NCBI GenBank assembly: GCA_011317545.1
Contig: WUJK01000007.1
Location: forward strand, 1,116,001-1,180,000
Direction: 5' to 3'
Length of the DNA: 64,000 bases
Source of the DNA: Coniella vitis
Lineage: Eukaryota; Ascomycota; Sordariomycetes; Diaporthales; Schizoparmaceae
In this document: positions 37,362-47,826 of the stretch, one piece after another
How the letters are laid out: each line of letters opens with the position of its first letter
Position numbering within the stretch: the stretch's first letter is position 1
Notes under the pieces: generated by a model
Seen by the model: the letters and a program-made list of their open reading frames with translations, nothing else
The model's database searches: none
Told to the model about the DNA's origin: nothing
Position numbers and translations under genes: made by a program

Positions 37362-38296
37362 CCAGAGGAGGCAGAGGGAAAGCAGTCAGCCAAGCAGCTG
37401 GAGAGTCAGCCGGGGGGCCCTCTTTTTCTTATTTTTATTTCTTGCTTGATAAGCGGCCGAACGGGGATCCGCGTGGGTGGAGGGCTGCTGCGCGTTTGTT
37501 GTGTCGTGTGGATGGAGAATCGGTGGTTGCAGTGTTGGAAAAGTAAAGGAGTCTTGTTGAAGATGGTGCAATCAATGATGTGCACTTCTTTTTCTCTCAC
37601 GAATCCTGGAATAAATCTGCCGTCAACGAAAGAAGGGGTCCGTTGTCGGTGGCACGAGAGGCGCAGTGGCCGGATTAAGAGTATGAGAGTCAAGAATTGG
37701 TCATGGCAGAAGAGGGGGGCATTACGGACAGGGGTTGGATCGCTAATGCCCCGCGGGCTTGGCTCGGCTTGGGCTCGGCAGGCCTCTGAGATCGGCGGGA
37801 CATCATAGTACTGAAAAATCATAGCGGGGTTCTACTGCAAACAGGGGCACGCCATGTGCTGCAAGCACTGAGCGCTGTGCCGCGTGACCTGTAACACTCG
37901 ACGCTGCAGACGAGGGCCACTGCCACTGCGGGGAAATGCTGGCAGTGACAATCTCTGACTCTGAACTTGTAGCAGAGCCCTGTAGCACCATGGTAAAAGG
38001 GCCGTGCTTCATTTTACTGCTGCTTAACTTTCCACAATGAGGGGCAGGAGGGGCTGTGCTAACGCGCTACAGTGGGGCCGTCGCGGCCTAGGCATCTGGA
38101 ACCCTCGAGACGAGGCGCTGCCTTTTCACAAGAAGCCCAGGCACTCGGAAACCGCCCGTGACTTCCTCGGACGGGCCCGAGCCCGGCCCCGGCTCAGCAG
38201 GACGGAAGGAACTTGGTGGGGGATCGGTGCACCATTGGCTTCTCGCCACGTTCACTAATGAGTGCAGCCATCGATCCCATCCACCCACCCACGGAT

Positions 38297-38325
38297 GACG
38301 ACGACGACGACGAAGACGACGACGA
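38297..38325. repeat. (GAC)n trinucleotide repeat
   Basis: About nine GAC or GAA units in intergenic DNA. Confidence 0.85.
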
Positions 38326-38678
38326 AATAGATGGCTTGTCGCCAAACCTTAATTGAACCGGCTTGCCAACCAGTAAGGCGGTCTGGTAAGCTTATCTGCT
38401 TGGCCATCTGGATACAATCTCTGGCATGCATAGTTTAGAGGCATTGTGTTCGTCAAGCTTTCCAATGATGGTATCGCTTCTGCAAGATCTGTTTGCTTGC
38501 TGCTTGTCCAATGATTTCGTCCTTGCCGTGTCGCATTCACGTCGCTACAAGTACTATGCTACTTGTATCCAACCGTGTCGGAACCTGCAATCTGGATCTG
38601 GTTACCTACAGTGGTAATTGAGCTACTGACAGGAAATCAGACCATTTCAATTTCGCCCTTTTACCGACGCGTCATGCT

Positions 38679-41156
38679 TCAGCTCTCTTCTGCCTTGCGC
38701 TGGCTTGCAATCCCAGTGTCTGGGTCTGTCCCGAGCTGCTCCTCGTCTGGCGATTCGACCCCCATTGCGAGTCTTCTCTTGTCATCTCTCTCAACAAGGA
38801 ACCAAGTAATGCCGATCGTGACCACCGTCGTTGTCAATAAGCCGATGCTCACAGAGTAGCTGACCCGATAGTTCGGTCCAAATCTCGTCTGATAGACTTG
38901 AGGACCCTGCATACGCATGTGCAATTGGCAAGCCACCGGATCAGTAACATGCTGTCACTCCAGGCAAACATAATACGCCATACAGGGGTCAATCCGGATT
39001 GTCGAGGCAAGAAAAGGAAAACAAAACTGCACTCACCACAATACCCATCAGTTGTGCTGCAGCCTATAATTTTGGAGGTGATGCATCAGCGGCTTGTCCT
39101 TCACTCCCGAAGTATGGAATAGGCTTGCCCTCCTTCTCGCCACTTACGTTGGTCAACCCAATCGCCAGCCCTGCGTTTGTGCTACCGCTGGTTGCTCTGA
39201 TGCGTTCTGGTTTCTCAAAACGTCAGTACTCACCGTCGTGGTCATTCCTTTCATCAGGAGAACGTGGCGCTGCAAGAACTCACCTGGCCATAGGATCGGA
39301 AAGAAGCTCGATGTCGCCGCAGTGGCAATACACACAAACACATACTTGGCCACCACATTATCAACCGTGATCAGCAGTATATAACAAATAATCTGGACAA
39401 TCTCAAGAGCCAATCCAGCAATCCACGGGCTCACCAGCTGTCGCTGTGTCAGCCACGCAGCACTCAGGAGGATGACAAAGACAGTCGCATATGCGGGCAT
39501 CGTCATGAGCTGTGCGACAGCCGTATCTGTCATACCCAGATCGTAAATGACGGTGGGCAGGATGAAGGTGATTCCGAAGCCGCCAATCCCGTGGGTGATC
39601 CATATCACCAAGAAAGGCACCAGAGTTGGGCTACGCAGCAGTGCTCGTACTTGTGCAACATCAAATGTTTTGGAGCCCATTGTCGGCGCGCCAGATGGCA
39701 CATCGGCGAGCACGGCGTCTTTTTCGGCGCGTGAGAGAAAGTCGGCTGTCTCTGGGTCTGGAAAAGTGTGCCTCGGTCAGCGCTGACCCGTTGCTTGCTA
39801 AGAAGATTTCTTGCCAGGATGCTACTAACAGTTGGGCAGGAAAAAGAAGGTGTAGATGCCCATCAGTACCGCAGGCAGCCCTTCGAGGATGAAGACCTGA
39901 TTAAATTGTCAGCTTCCAACGACTCGATCTCGTTACCCAGTCGGTAGCAATGGCACAACAAACCCATCGCCACCCAGCCAAGCCTCCAGCCCCGTTCATG
40001 AAAGAAATGCCGTACGCTATCATCTTGTGTTAGCACGTTTAATGTTTGGTCTTCTTGACGAACCGAGGCTTCCAATAGCCGCGAACTCTTTTCTTACCAA
40101 GTAATCCACTAATTGTTCCAGAGAACATCCCACAAGCATAAAAAAAGGCCTATGGACGCAATATTAGCAAATCTTGAACCGCGTTGATTGCAACCAAGAA
40201 AAGTTCTTGGCGAGGATGGCAAAAAGAACGGACAATGCGGAACTTGAGGCTCTCTGTCGGGAACCAGAAGCTCAAATGATATCTGTATAATCACTAACAG
40301 TCAGCCTCATGGCAATATCACCATTTCCTCGACTACAAGTCTAGCATGAACTCACAAAACCCCAGGATAGAACCCAGCTTCAGCAGCTCCCAAGAAGAAC
40401 CGACAAGCTAACATCCCAGCATAATTTTGTGCTGCTCCTTGACACATACTCACGATGCCCTGTGACGGCTCAAGATGATTAGCATTGTCGTCGGGTCTCG
40501 TGACTGCAAATTATGCCAGAACTTTCGGAGCATACAAACAATCCACCCTCCCCCCCCCTTCCGCAAGACACAAAACAACAGGATGTGACGGAACACCAAC
40601 TCGATACATAGGGATCGTGTCTACTCACCCAACTAATCATAATCCTCGCCATCCATTGCCTCGGCCCAAATTTGTTCAACGCAAGCGTCGCTACAGGTTC
40701 CAGCACCATGTACGGGTAATAAAAGATACTCAACACCCACGCCCATTGCTCCGAACTCAGATTCCCCAGCTGGGCCTTGATGCCGTCGCCTTGCTCCAGG
40801 TTGATGATGGCCGTGTTGCTGATGTTGCTCACATGCACGCGCATGACGAGATACACGGCTGCGTACCAGAGGATGAGGCGTCGGTCGAGTTTCTTGTAGG
40901 CTGTTTCCAGAGGCGTGGGCGTGGGTGTGGCTGTGAATGTGGATGTAGGCTTAATGGCGGCGACGGTGATGCTGGTAGGTTTGGGTGCTAACATTTTGGG
41001 AATGGCGTCGGTAGCAGTGGTTCTCAAGGTTTTGTTTTCTGCTGTCTGGGGAGAGGGGGAAGAGGAGGAGGTCGTCCTGTCTGAGCTGTGGTACGTGATG
41101 TCGCCATCGAGGGTAGCGTTTGGTGGCGATTCGACACCACCCAGTGCCGCCAACAT
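38679..41156 (-). CDS. MFS permease, Dal5/allantoate (anion:cation symporter) family
   Basis: Ten exons on the minus strand: 41156-40629, 40459-40356, 40282-40234, 40149-40098, 40016-39964, 39896-39830, 39757-39284, 39206-39148, 39063-39037 and 38906-38679. All junctions keep phase; 546 aa. The joined protein shows the family's order: an acidic loop and 'NISNTAIINLEQGD', 'FYYPYMVLEPVATLALNKFGPRQW', 'CRFFLGAAEAGFYPGVLYHL', 'GWRWVFILEGLPAVLMGIY', 'LPNYPETADFLSRAEK', a late loop with 'WPERIRA', 'NAGLAIGLTNAAAQLMGIVG' and 'VYQTRFGPNYRVSYS'. Twelve helices are expected at the plasma membrane. Relatives import allantoate, ureidosuccinate, nicotinate, pantothenate, biotin or dipeptides; the substrate here is unknown. 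Oddities are a 27-nt exon 9, a 49-nt exon 3, a GTCCGT donor for intron 3 and a long first intron (169 nt). The gene is divergent from a 2-oxoglutarate oxygenase. Confidence 0.95.
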
Positions 41157-42543
41157 CTTAATGGCTATCTTTCAAATATCGTGAAAGCCTTGCTTGCAAC
41201 CCTCGTTCTTCGCAAAACTTGTATGACGCTTACCTGAAATATGGAAAGAAGGGTAAGGCGGCAAAGGCACCTGAGGAAAGGAACTGGAACCGCACAGGGC
41301 TGATCACCTCGCCAGCCGTCAAATAATGAGCAGGCTAGGCATATAAACATGATTTATATGTGCAAGGAAACCAAACTTTCCATGGACCATTTTTTGTACG
41401 ATTCGCCAGCCTGTCGGTAATGTACATGATAACGGGCGATAATGTTTGAACATCACATATCCCCGCGTTCGCATGCTCCTCTTCCTCCCATGTTCTGCAT
41501 CGAAACCCACAATGGCGTGCTGGAAGGTGCAGATGATAGTCGTGTCCTGGAGGACGGTACTTCTCCGAAGGGCTGTGTAAATCGTACGAATGGGAAATAT
41601 CAGACAATGAGAAGGCAGAATTATTGGTATACTTGCGTGAGAGGAAGCGGGTGAGGTTGTATCCCCCAATCTTGTATCAATAACCCTTGAGGTACATAAA
41701 TCATTGGAGATTAATATGTTCTTCATGATGAGGTGAATAGACATTGACGGTCAGCGATCGACTATGAATGGAAAATCGAGCGTTTCATATGGGATAAATA
41801 TGCAAATTTGAATCTAGACATTTCATTCAATGGTGTTGAAGTTTATTAGATCAACAACTACCCCCCTCTCCCTGGAGGAACACTTTTCTCCAAAAAAGAA
41901 TAATATTATAAGCGCAACATGTTCATAAGAGCAATTTCTCCAAACCTCTCACCAGTTGCAGCTACATAGTAAGTACTTTACTCAACTTAACCTCTCAAGC
42001 GCAAGCTCAAGCTCAAGCTCAAGCTACTTAACTCCTCTTCCCTCACCATCTTTGCATCGTATGACGTGCTTTCCCGATCGACCACCTCGCACATCATTAC
42101 TATGTACCAAGGGTGGATAGGAACAACAAAAACATGGTAGGGCGAAACAGATAAAAACGGAAAAATAAAACAGAAAGTCACCCCCCTCCCATGAAGTACT
42201 TCGGGTGAATCTTTCCAATTGGCTGCAAAGATTCGCTGCAATATGATATGCTATCTGGAGCGGGCTCTCTAATCTGAGGACCTCCTCTTCTTTGAATCTT
42301 CCCCGCTATTTGTTACTCTTATCCTTGTTGCAGATGAGAATGATCTCAATGTTCTCTGACGTCTTATCACGTATCCCAACCGTATACTAACACAAGATAT
42401 ATTTCCTCTTATCCTGGAGAAAGACGTCAAGGACCAAAACAAAACATCTTTTTGTTCAGGCTCTTTCCTACGAACATCGCTTGAGAAGAAGGAGGGAGAA
42501 TATTAGAGAGGGGAAAAAAAAAAGAAGAAAAGAAATAGGGAAA
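41157..42543. promoter_or_regulatory. 1.4-kb divergent promoter region (permease / oxygenase)
   Basis: It lies between two start codons facing apart. It contains two ACATAGTA/TACTATGT motifs (41964 and 42098) flanking a hexanucleotide repeat. A purine-rich leader lies just before the oxygenase ATG. Joint control is inferred from position only. Confidence 0.5.
42003..42030. repeat. (AAGCTC)n hexanucleotide repeat
   Basis: About 4.7 exact copies of AAGCTC; each contains the HindIII-like core AAGCT. Confidence 0.9.
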
Positions 42544-44054
42544 ATGCCAATCGCTCTGAGCCCAGCCGACCAACTCCCCTTGCCCAAATGGCAAAGGCCC
42601 GCAAAGACAAAAGAGGATTTGCCCTGGGCTGAAATCAAGATACTGGACTTGTCCACGTTCGACACTCCAGGAGGCAAGCAGAAGCTTGCAGAGGAGCTTC
42701 GAGAGGCTGTAAGTGGTCAAACCCAAAATATCGCTTCTCCTTGACCTTTCTTCTTTGCCTCCCCAAAGTGAAAGTGCTCGCTCGTGGCCACAAAGTATGA
42801 ATGAGAGCACCTTTTCAAGAAGGATAAGCCAAAAACAAACGTGTACATTTACGCGCAAGCCGCCTGTTTCAAGAATTCTCAAAGTAATTCCAACTAAGCC
42901 CTCATCGTCACAATACATTGCAGGTCCACAAAACAGGCTTCTTCAGCATCATCAATACAGGCCTCACCGATGCGCAAGTCCAGCGGCAATACGACATCGG
43001 CCAAGCCTTCTTCGCCCTCGCGCACGCTGAGAAGAGCAAGCCGCAGTACAAGTGCGATTTTGCAAACGGAAACTACTTTGGCTACCGCGAATTGCACGAG
43101 CGGACTGTCAAGGGGACGGATGTGCGTGATAATGTCGAGTCGTTCAATCACGCCAAGTTTACGGAGCATTATGCAGAGGAACCGAGACATCCGTTTTTCG
43201 AGCCGTACCGGGGGGAGGTTGAGGAGTTCTCGAGGGTGGGTTTCCTGGTGGATTTTCCTTTTTCTTATTGTTGGGCCTAAGTCATACATCTTGTGTCCTT
43301 CCTTTTACTACTGTCTCTGCATGAATGGCTCGACGGCAAACTGGACGCAGCCCTTGATTCTCAACACACTTATCTGGAAACTATCTACTCATACCTTTCC
43401 TCGCAGAAAGCCCTCGATATAGCCCAGAAGATCTTTCAGCTCTTTGCCCTTATCCTTGAGCTTCCCGAAGACTTCTTCTCCTCCAAGCACCGTTACGACG
43501 ACCCTTCTGACGACCACCTGCGCTACATGTGCTACCACCCGCGCCCTCGCCAAGAGGATGCCCGCGTCGACAACACCTGGGCGCGCGCACACACGGATTT
43601 TGGCTCACTAACGCTTCTCTGGAGCCAAAACGTCGCTGGCTTGCAGATCAAGACAACAACCAGCGATGGGCAAGGGGAGTGGCGGTATGTGCCTCCTGTT
43701 GATGGAGGCATTGTGTGTAACGTAGGTGATACGCTGGATTTTTGGTCGGCTTCGTATCTCAAGTCGACGACGCACCGCGTTGTGCGGCCACCAGAGGACC
43801 AGCTGGGTGGGAATAGGCTAGGCTTGTTTTACTTTGTGAGACCGGGCAATGAGGTTGATATCAAGCCTGCGCCCTCGCCGTTGCTCAAAAGATTGGGCTT
43901 GGTGAGCGAGAGGCAAGAGGAGTCTGCGCCGGTCAAGGGACTGGAATATGTTCGGGCGCGGGTCAAGGATTATCATAACACGCCAGACTATGAGGATCGC
44001 AAGGGCAAGACGTTCAAGGTGGGCAATTTGGAGATCGTGGACGAAGCTGCGTGA
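42544..44054 (+). CDS. 2-oxoglutarate/Fe(II)-dependent dioxygenase (isopenicillin-N-synthase-like)
   Basis: Three exons, 42544-42708, 42924-43235 and 43407-44054; 374 aa. The introns (215 and 171 nt) are longer than most in this window. The N-terminal non-haem dioxygenase domain is visible ('IKILDLSTFD' and, across the splice, 'REAVHKTGFFSIINTG'). The catalytic jelly-roll follows: 'AHTDFGSLTLLW' gives the iron ligands His221 and Asp223, 'STTHRVV' gives His282, and Arg296 in 'NRLGLFYF' is placed to bind 2-oxoglutarate. Family members hydroxylate or desaturate small molecules in the cytosol. The second intron is the least certain join: the CGCAG acceptor at 43404-43406 gives 'EEFSR|KALDIAQ'. 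The neighbouring divergent permease suggests, weakly, uptake and oxidation of the same nitrogenous substrate. Confidence 0.92.
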
Positions 44055-44229
44055 AGGGCTGTGCTGTGCAATGCGTGTCTATTGAAATTGGAAATTGAAC
44101 CACTGGTTCGTACAATTGAGCCAATACTTATTCTTGTCAGGTACTGTTGTCACAGCCCTGATCGAGGCCAGTCAGAATCTCATTCTGGAGGAGTCCTGTC
44201 TCCACTCAATGAGTACTGGACTATCGCTG

Positions 44230-45000
44230 TCAAGACTTCATAAGAGTCGGGCTGGGAAGAGCAACAGTCTTGGTAGTGGTCGTCCATGATGTCGGAGTAC
44301 TTGAACGCGAGCCCGTGGCGTGTGCGGCGCTATCGCAGACCATTTCGCCGTGGGCAGTGCGAATATATCTATTCCGGCAGGCGTAAACGAGACTCGGAGA
44401 CTTCGTGCCAACGCACTTGAAGACGCTGCGCAGCGCGACCATCAAGTAGTCCTCGCCACCGATATCGAGGCCATTCCATACAGCATAGCGTATTTGCCAG
44501 GCAATATCCGAGTCGTAAGCGCTATTGAGTTGGTGCAAGTCCATGCCCCCGTACTCTGCGCTTGGAACACAGTAGCGGGCTTCGGATGACGGCTTGGTTG
44601 TCGTTGGAGTGTCTGTGATGGAAAGCGTGGGCGTGGATATGGATGTAGAGGTCGTGATGATAGTTTCTGTGAATGACTGTGTGCTTATCATCGTAGTTGT
44701 CGACAACGAGGTGGTCCACCGGGTCGTCCATGTTGTGGCTGTAATCTCACATACTGTTGGCGCTGTGCCGAGCTTGACAAGATACAGCGTCCCCGATACA
44801 ACAGCCACAATAAGGCACGGAATGGCACAAGCCATGGCTAGCAGGAGAGCTCGTGAGTCTCGCCTGTATTGTGCTTGCTTGGCACGAAAGATGTCGGAGC
44901 GCAGCTCAAAGGGGTCTTGCTCGTCATTTCGGCAACGCGATCTGCACGCAAAGTCTTTTAACTCCCTCTCCTCTGTTGGTGTGTACGTTGAGGCGCTCAT
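44230..45000 (-). CDS. single-pass membrane protein with Ser/Thr-rich stalk, unknown function
   Basis: An intronless frame of 256 aa. The first ~50 residues are charged (EERELKDFACRSRC, KQAQYRRDSR). One strong membrane segment follows at ~aa 51-75 ('LLLAMACAIPCLIVAVVSG'). Next is a ~60-residue Thr/Ser stalk (TTSLSTTTMIST and similar) likely to be O-mannosylated. A globular part follows with about four Cys and 'MDLHQLNSAYDSDIAWQIRYA'. The layout suggests a type II membrane protein with its C-terminus outside. No known domain is recognised. The gene is convergent with the oxygenase, only 175 bp apart. A real gene is likely, because the layout (charged head, one TM, stalk, Cys domain) is coherent; the function is unknown. 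Confidence 0.68.
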   Translation of the reverse strand: MSASTYTPTEERELKDFACRSRCRNDEQDPFELRSDIFRAKQAQYRRDSRALLLAMACAIPCLIVAVVSGTLYLVKLGTAPTVCEITATTWTTRWTTSLSTTTMISTQSFTETIITTSTSISTPTLSITDTPTTTKPSSEARYCVPSAEYGGMDLHQLNSAYDSDIAWQIRYAVWNGLDIGGEDYLMVALRSVFKCVGTKSPSLVYACRNRYIRTAHGEMVCDSAAHATGSRSSTPTSWTTTTKTVALPSPTLMKS

Positions 45001-46353
45001 GTCTGCGATGCTGCTGTTGGCGGACTAGTATGAGCTGCACGGGTCATGTCTTTTTACCATCCATGATCGGCTTTTTGTAGTCTCCACGAGGGCGATAGGT
45101 CGAACAGCACGCCGGTGATTCCTACGACGCATAACCTAGAGAGTCATGCTTGCTTGCTTAACCTTGGACCGCTACTGAGTGGCTCTGATTCAAAGGCAGT
45201 CTTGGTTGGGCACGCTTCCGGCTGCTTCAGCTGTCGTTTGTAAGATCTGACAAGATCGTCATGTAGTTTCTGTTACCAATCGTCAGTCTCCAAATGAATG
45301 CCCATCAGCAGTGGATGGGATCTTGTCATTCGATTCAGACGGGAAGTATCAGGAGCACTCTGCAGTAGTCAAGCCCATCCATTGTCAGTCACCAAAAGAT
45401 CTTGTAGCGCTTGTTGTGAACGGGATATTGAGACTGATGCTGCTTTGGAGTTACACTTAGCTTGTTCGTGCTGGGGATAAGAGGCAGAACTGCTATCAAG
45501 CTCACTCGGTGTGGTTGTGACGTAAATAGTACTTACTATGTACGTGCTACTGAGTAAGTACTTGCGGAAGACCCTTGATTGGAGAGCTAGTACGTGGTCC
45601 GGGGTGCCTTCTCCACGTAGTACTATGTGGTATGTACATAGTACCGTTCCATATACATAGTACCCGTCCATAGCCCACGAGGAATTCTGGTTCTGTCAGG
45701 CACAAACCCAGATCACGATATCAAATCAGAGTCGGTAGACTGCCAGAATCGCTTTTCCCCAGTTCTACCACCCGAGCCACAGCAGGTGGAGTTGGAGGTT
45801 GCAAGGTACTTCCTATGGTGTTGGTTTACATAGTACAGTACTGCGTAGGGGTGCCACCCAAATCGTTCTAGCGCATATAGCAAGTGGGGCTTTGGGTGGT
45901 TGGTGGTTGGGAAGGAGCCGTACAGTCCATTGGCGGGAGCAAGCTTCCCCAGCCCTGCGATTTAGTTGATTCGAGCAGGTGCATCATGGCACGAAAATGC
46001 AAGGTACGACGGGATGAAGAAATAAAGTCGGTGGCAGGGCAACAAATGCGCATGCCTACATAGCAAACATTCTGGCCGCGGAGCCTTTTCTTGGATTCTG
46101 CACTTTTCAACCTACCTTTGACGTGATCTTCACTGACCATCTCTTCCGTGCGCTCGTTCCCGTCTGCACCAGCTCTGGGTACCTGTTACAAGCATTAACA
46201 AACAATCTGAACCCTTCGGCGACCAACAATTGGGACTTGGTGGAATTTTCGACATCGTAGACTGCTATCGCATCGAAACTCATACTGCCGCCCTATGCGC
46301 GCCAGCTTCCCCAACTCCCACCTTTCCGAGCAAGCACATACGCCCCCGCCAAG
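45001..46353. other. 1.35-kb intergenic region with a dense TACATAGTA cluster
   Basis: Five ACATAGTA/TACTATGT copies lie in about 300 bp (45534, 45621, 45636, 45655 and 45828). The second and third form an inverted pair seven bases apart. The rest holds the leader of the small membrane protein gene. No other gene was seen. Confidence 0.6.
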
Positions 46354-46521
46354 ATGAAGGAAAACGACACCATCGCCATTATCATTATTGTGCTCTTCCT
46401 CGTGCTCACCTTGGTCGGATACGGCATCTACAGAATGGTGGCTAAAGCAAGAAACGAAATGAGCGAGTCGTCTGGAGGCTCATCTTCGACAGGCTCGCAC
46501 ACGATCGACGACGACGACTGA
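46354..46521 (+). CDS. 55-aa small single-pass membrane protein
   Basis: A short single-exon frame starting at AAGATGA. It has a 6-residue head (MKENDT), one clear membrane helix ('IAIIIIVLFLVLTLVGYGIY'), a basic patch (RMVAKAR) and a Ser/Gly/acidic tail ending IDDDD. The positive-inside rule predicts a cytosolic C-terminus. No family is recognised. The clean amphipathic layout argues against a chance frame, and a fungal-style pyrimidine/CA-rich leader precedes it. Such genes are often missed because of length. Transcription is unproven. Confidence 0.62.
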   Translation: MKENDTIAIIIIVLFLVLTLVGYGIYRMVAKARNEMSESSGGSSSTGSHTIDDDD

Positions 46522-47826
46522 GCGCATAAACCATCATTACTCGGATGTTCGTTTCTCAACACAAACCAAACGCATTTCTTTGAGAATCAAACACGTCGCG
46601 CTGGCAAGCGTGTCCTGGCTGAGCGATTAAGGCGCATTGGTCACCAGAGTTTTGGGCTGTTCTTACAGACCAGCATGTGGACTTTGCAGCGGCGAATCCA
46701 CAGGCCGAAAATTTTGGATGATACCTTTTTGCAATTTCGGCATATGAGCAAAGCTGTATATGACATACGATGGAGCAATGTATTATGGAAATCTAGGGGA
46801 TTGAAATTCACATATGCTTGGGCGGATTGATATTGTGGGCTCTGCTTTGGATCATTTTTTGGACTTGAAATTGGGTTGTCAGGCGTCATTAAGAGGGCTC
46901 AAGAAGACAGCATGGGATATAAGCAGCGAGTCCATTTCCAGCAATTTTGCGGAGGGAATATATTATATCAGTACCCTAAGGTTAATCAGAACACAAGGTG
47001 TTTACAGCTCTGCAGCGCTCAAATGCTGCAAACATTGAATTCAGAAGAACAGCATCATGGTCACCATTTCGGCCATAGTGCCAGTGTGTCTTTTGCTTGC
47101 AAAGCGATGTCCTCTATCTTGTTCGTGTGCAGGCTGGACTTGGGTGATCCTGCGCAGCGCGCTGTCAGATTCCATCAGCCCCATCGTCGCCGACACCAAT
47201 GGAAGCGCCCCGAGCCATCCTGTGCGCCGATGTCGACCCTCCAGCAGCCGGACCGGCGGGTTGTCAGCAGGGATGGCCTGCGCCGGTGTCCGATCGGTAC
47301 ATAGGAATCGTTCATCAGGAATAAAGTTGGCTGCCAACAACCGGTCCGCGGAACAGACACCTTTGTCACGCACGCCGCCACGATCCAGGTCGACTGTCAA
47401 CCTTTTTTTTTTTTTTTTTTTGTGCCCTTGCGGAAACGACAGTGTTGTTGTGACCTTTTTTGGCATCCTTCCTGAAGCATCTCCTTCGACGATTTTGTTG
47501 GCATGACTCATCACGATGACGTCGAGTCGCAGGAAACGCATCTGTTCTCGCCGCGGGGATTAGTGTTCAGGAGATTGCAAAAGCCAGTGGGACAAGACTG
47601 TCCTTGATTACAAAGTATACTGATTCAGCATCATTTGGTCCTTTTGTGATAAAAAGACAGCATCTGTCGCTTCTAGTCTGACTTTGTTGTTTCACAGAGC
47701 GTTATACATTTCTACGTTGCACGTCAGACCTTCAAAGCTGTTTGTCACCAGCGGCACGCTCCTCGTACCTTGAAGCACACAGTTCACGCGAAGTCTATCC
47801 AGCTCACTCACCACCATCACTCCACC
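46522..47826. other. 1.3-kb intergenic region
   Basis: It holds the 3' flank of the small membrane gene and the promoter of the histidine phosphatase, with a 19-T run at 47403-47421. A tRNA-like A-box (TGGCTGAGCGATTAAGGCG, near 46617) was seen, but no intact tRNA. Confidence 0.5.
47403..47421. repeat. poly(T) tract
   Basis: An uninterrupted run of about 19 T. Confidence 0.9.

Larger units (their letters stand above)
36922..38678. other. 1.8-kb intergenic region between NMA1 and the permease
   Basis: It holds the NMA1 promoter and leader and the 3' flank of the permease gene. A CAG/CAGAAA tract lies at 37316-37361 and a (GAC)n tract at 38297-38325. No gene with family features was seen; open frames of up to 189 aa around 37240-37810 are repeat-driven. 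Confidence 0.55.

Noticed and set aside
37239..37822. Frames of 138-189 aa on both strands near the CAG tract
   Set aside because: Driven by the CAG/CAGAAA repeat and purine bias; no domain.
46600..46720. Possible tRNA: A-box-like TGGCTGAGCGATTAAGGCG followed ~90 nt later by GCGGCGAATCC
   Set aside because: The B-box matches only 8 of 11 bases, and the acceptor and T stems do not pair. At best a decayed tRNA copy.
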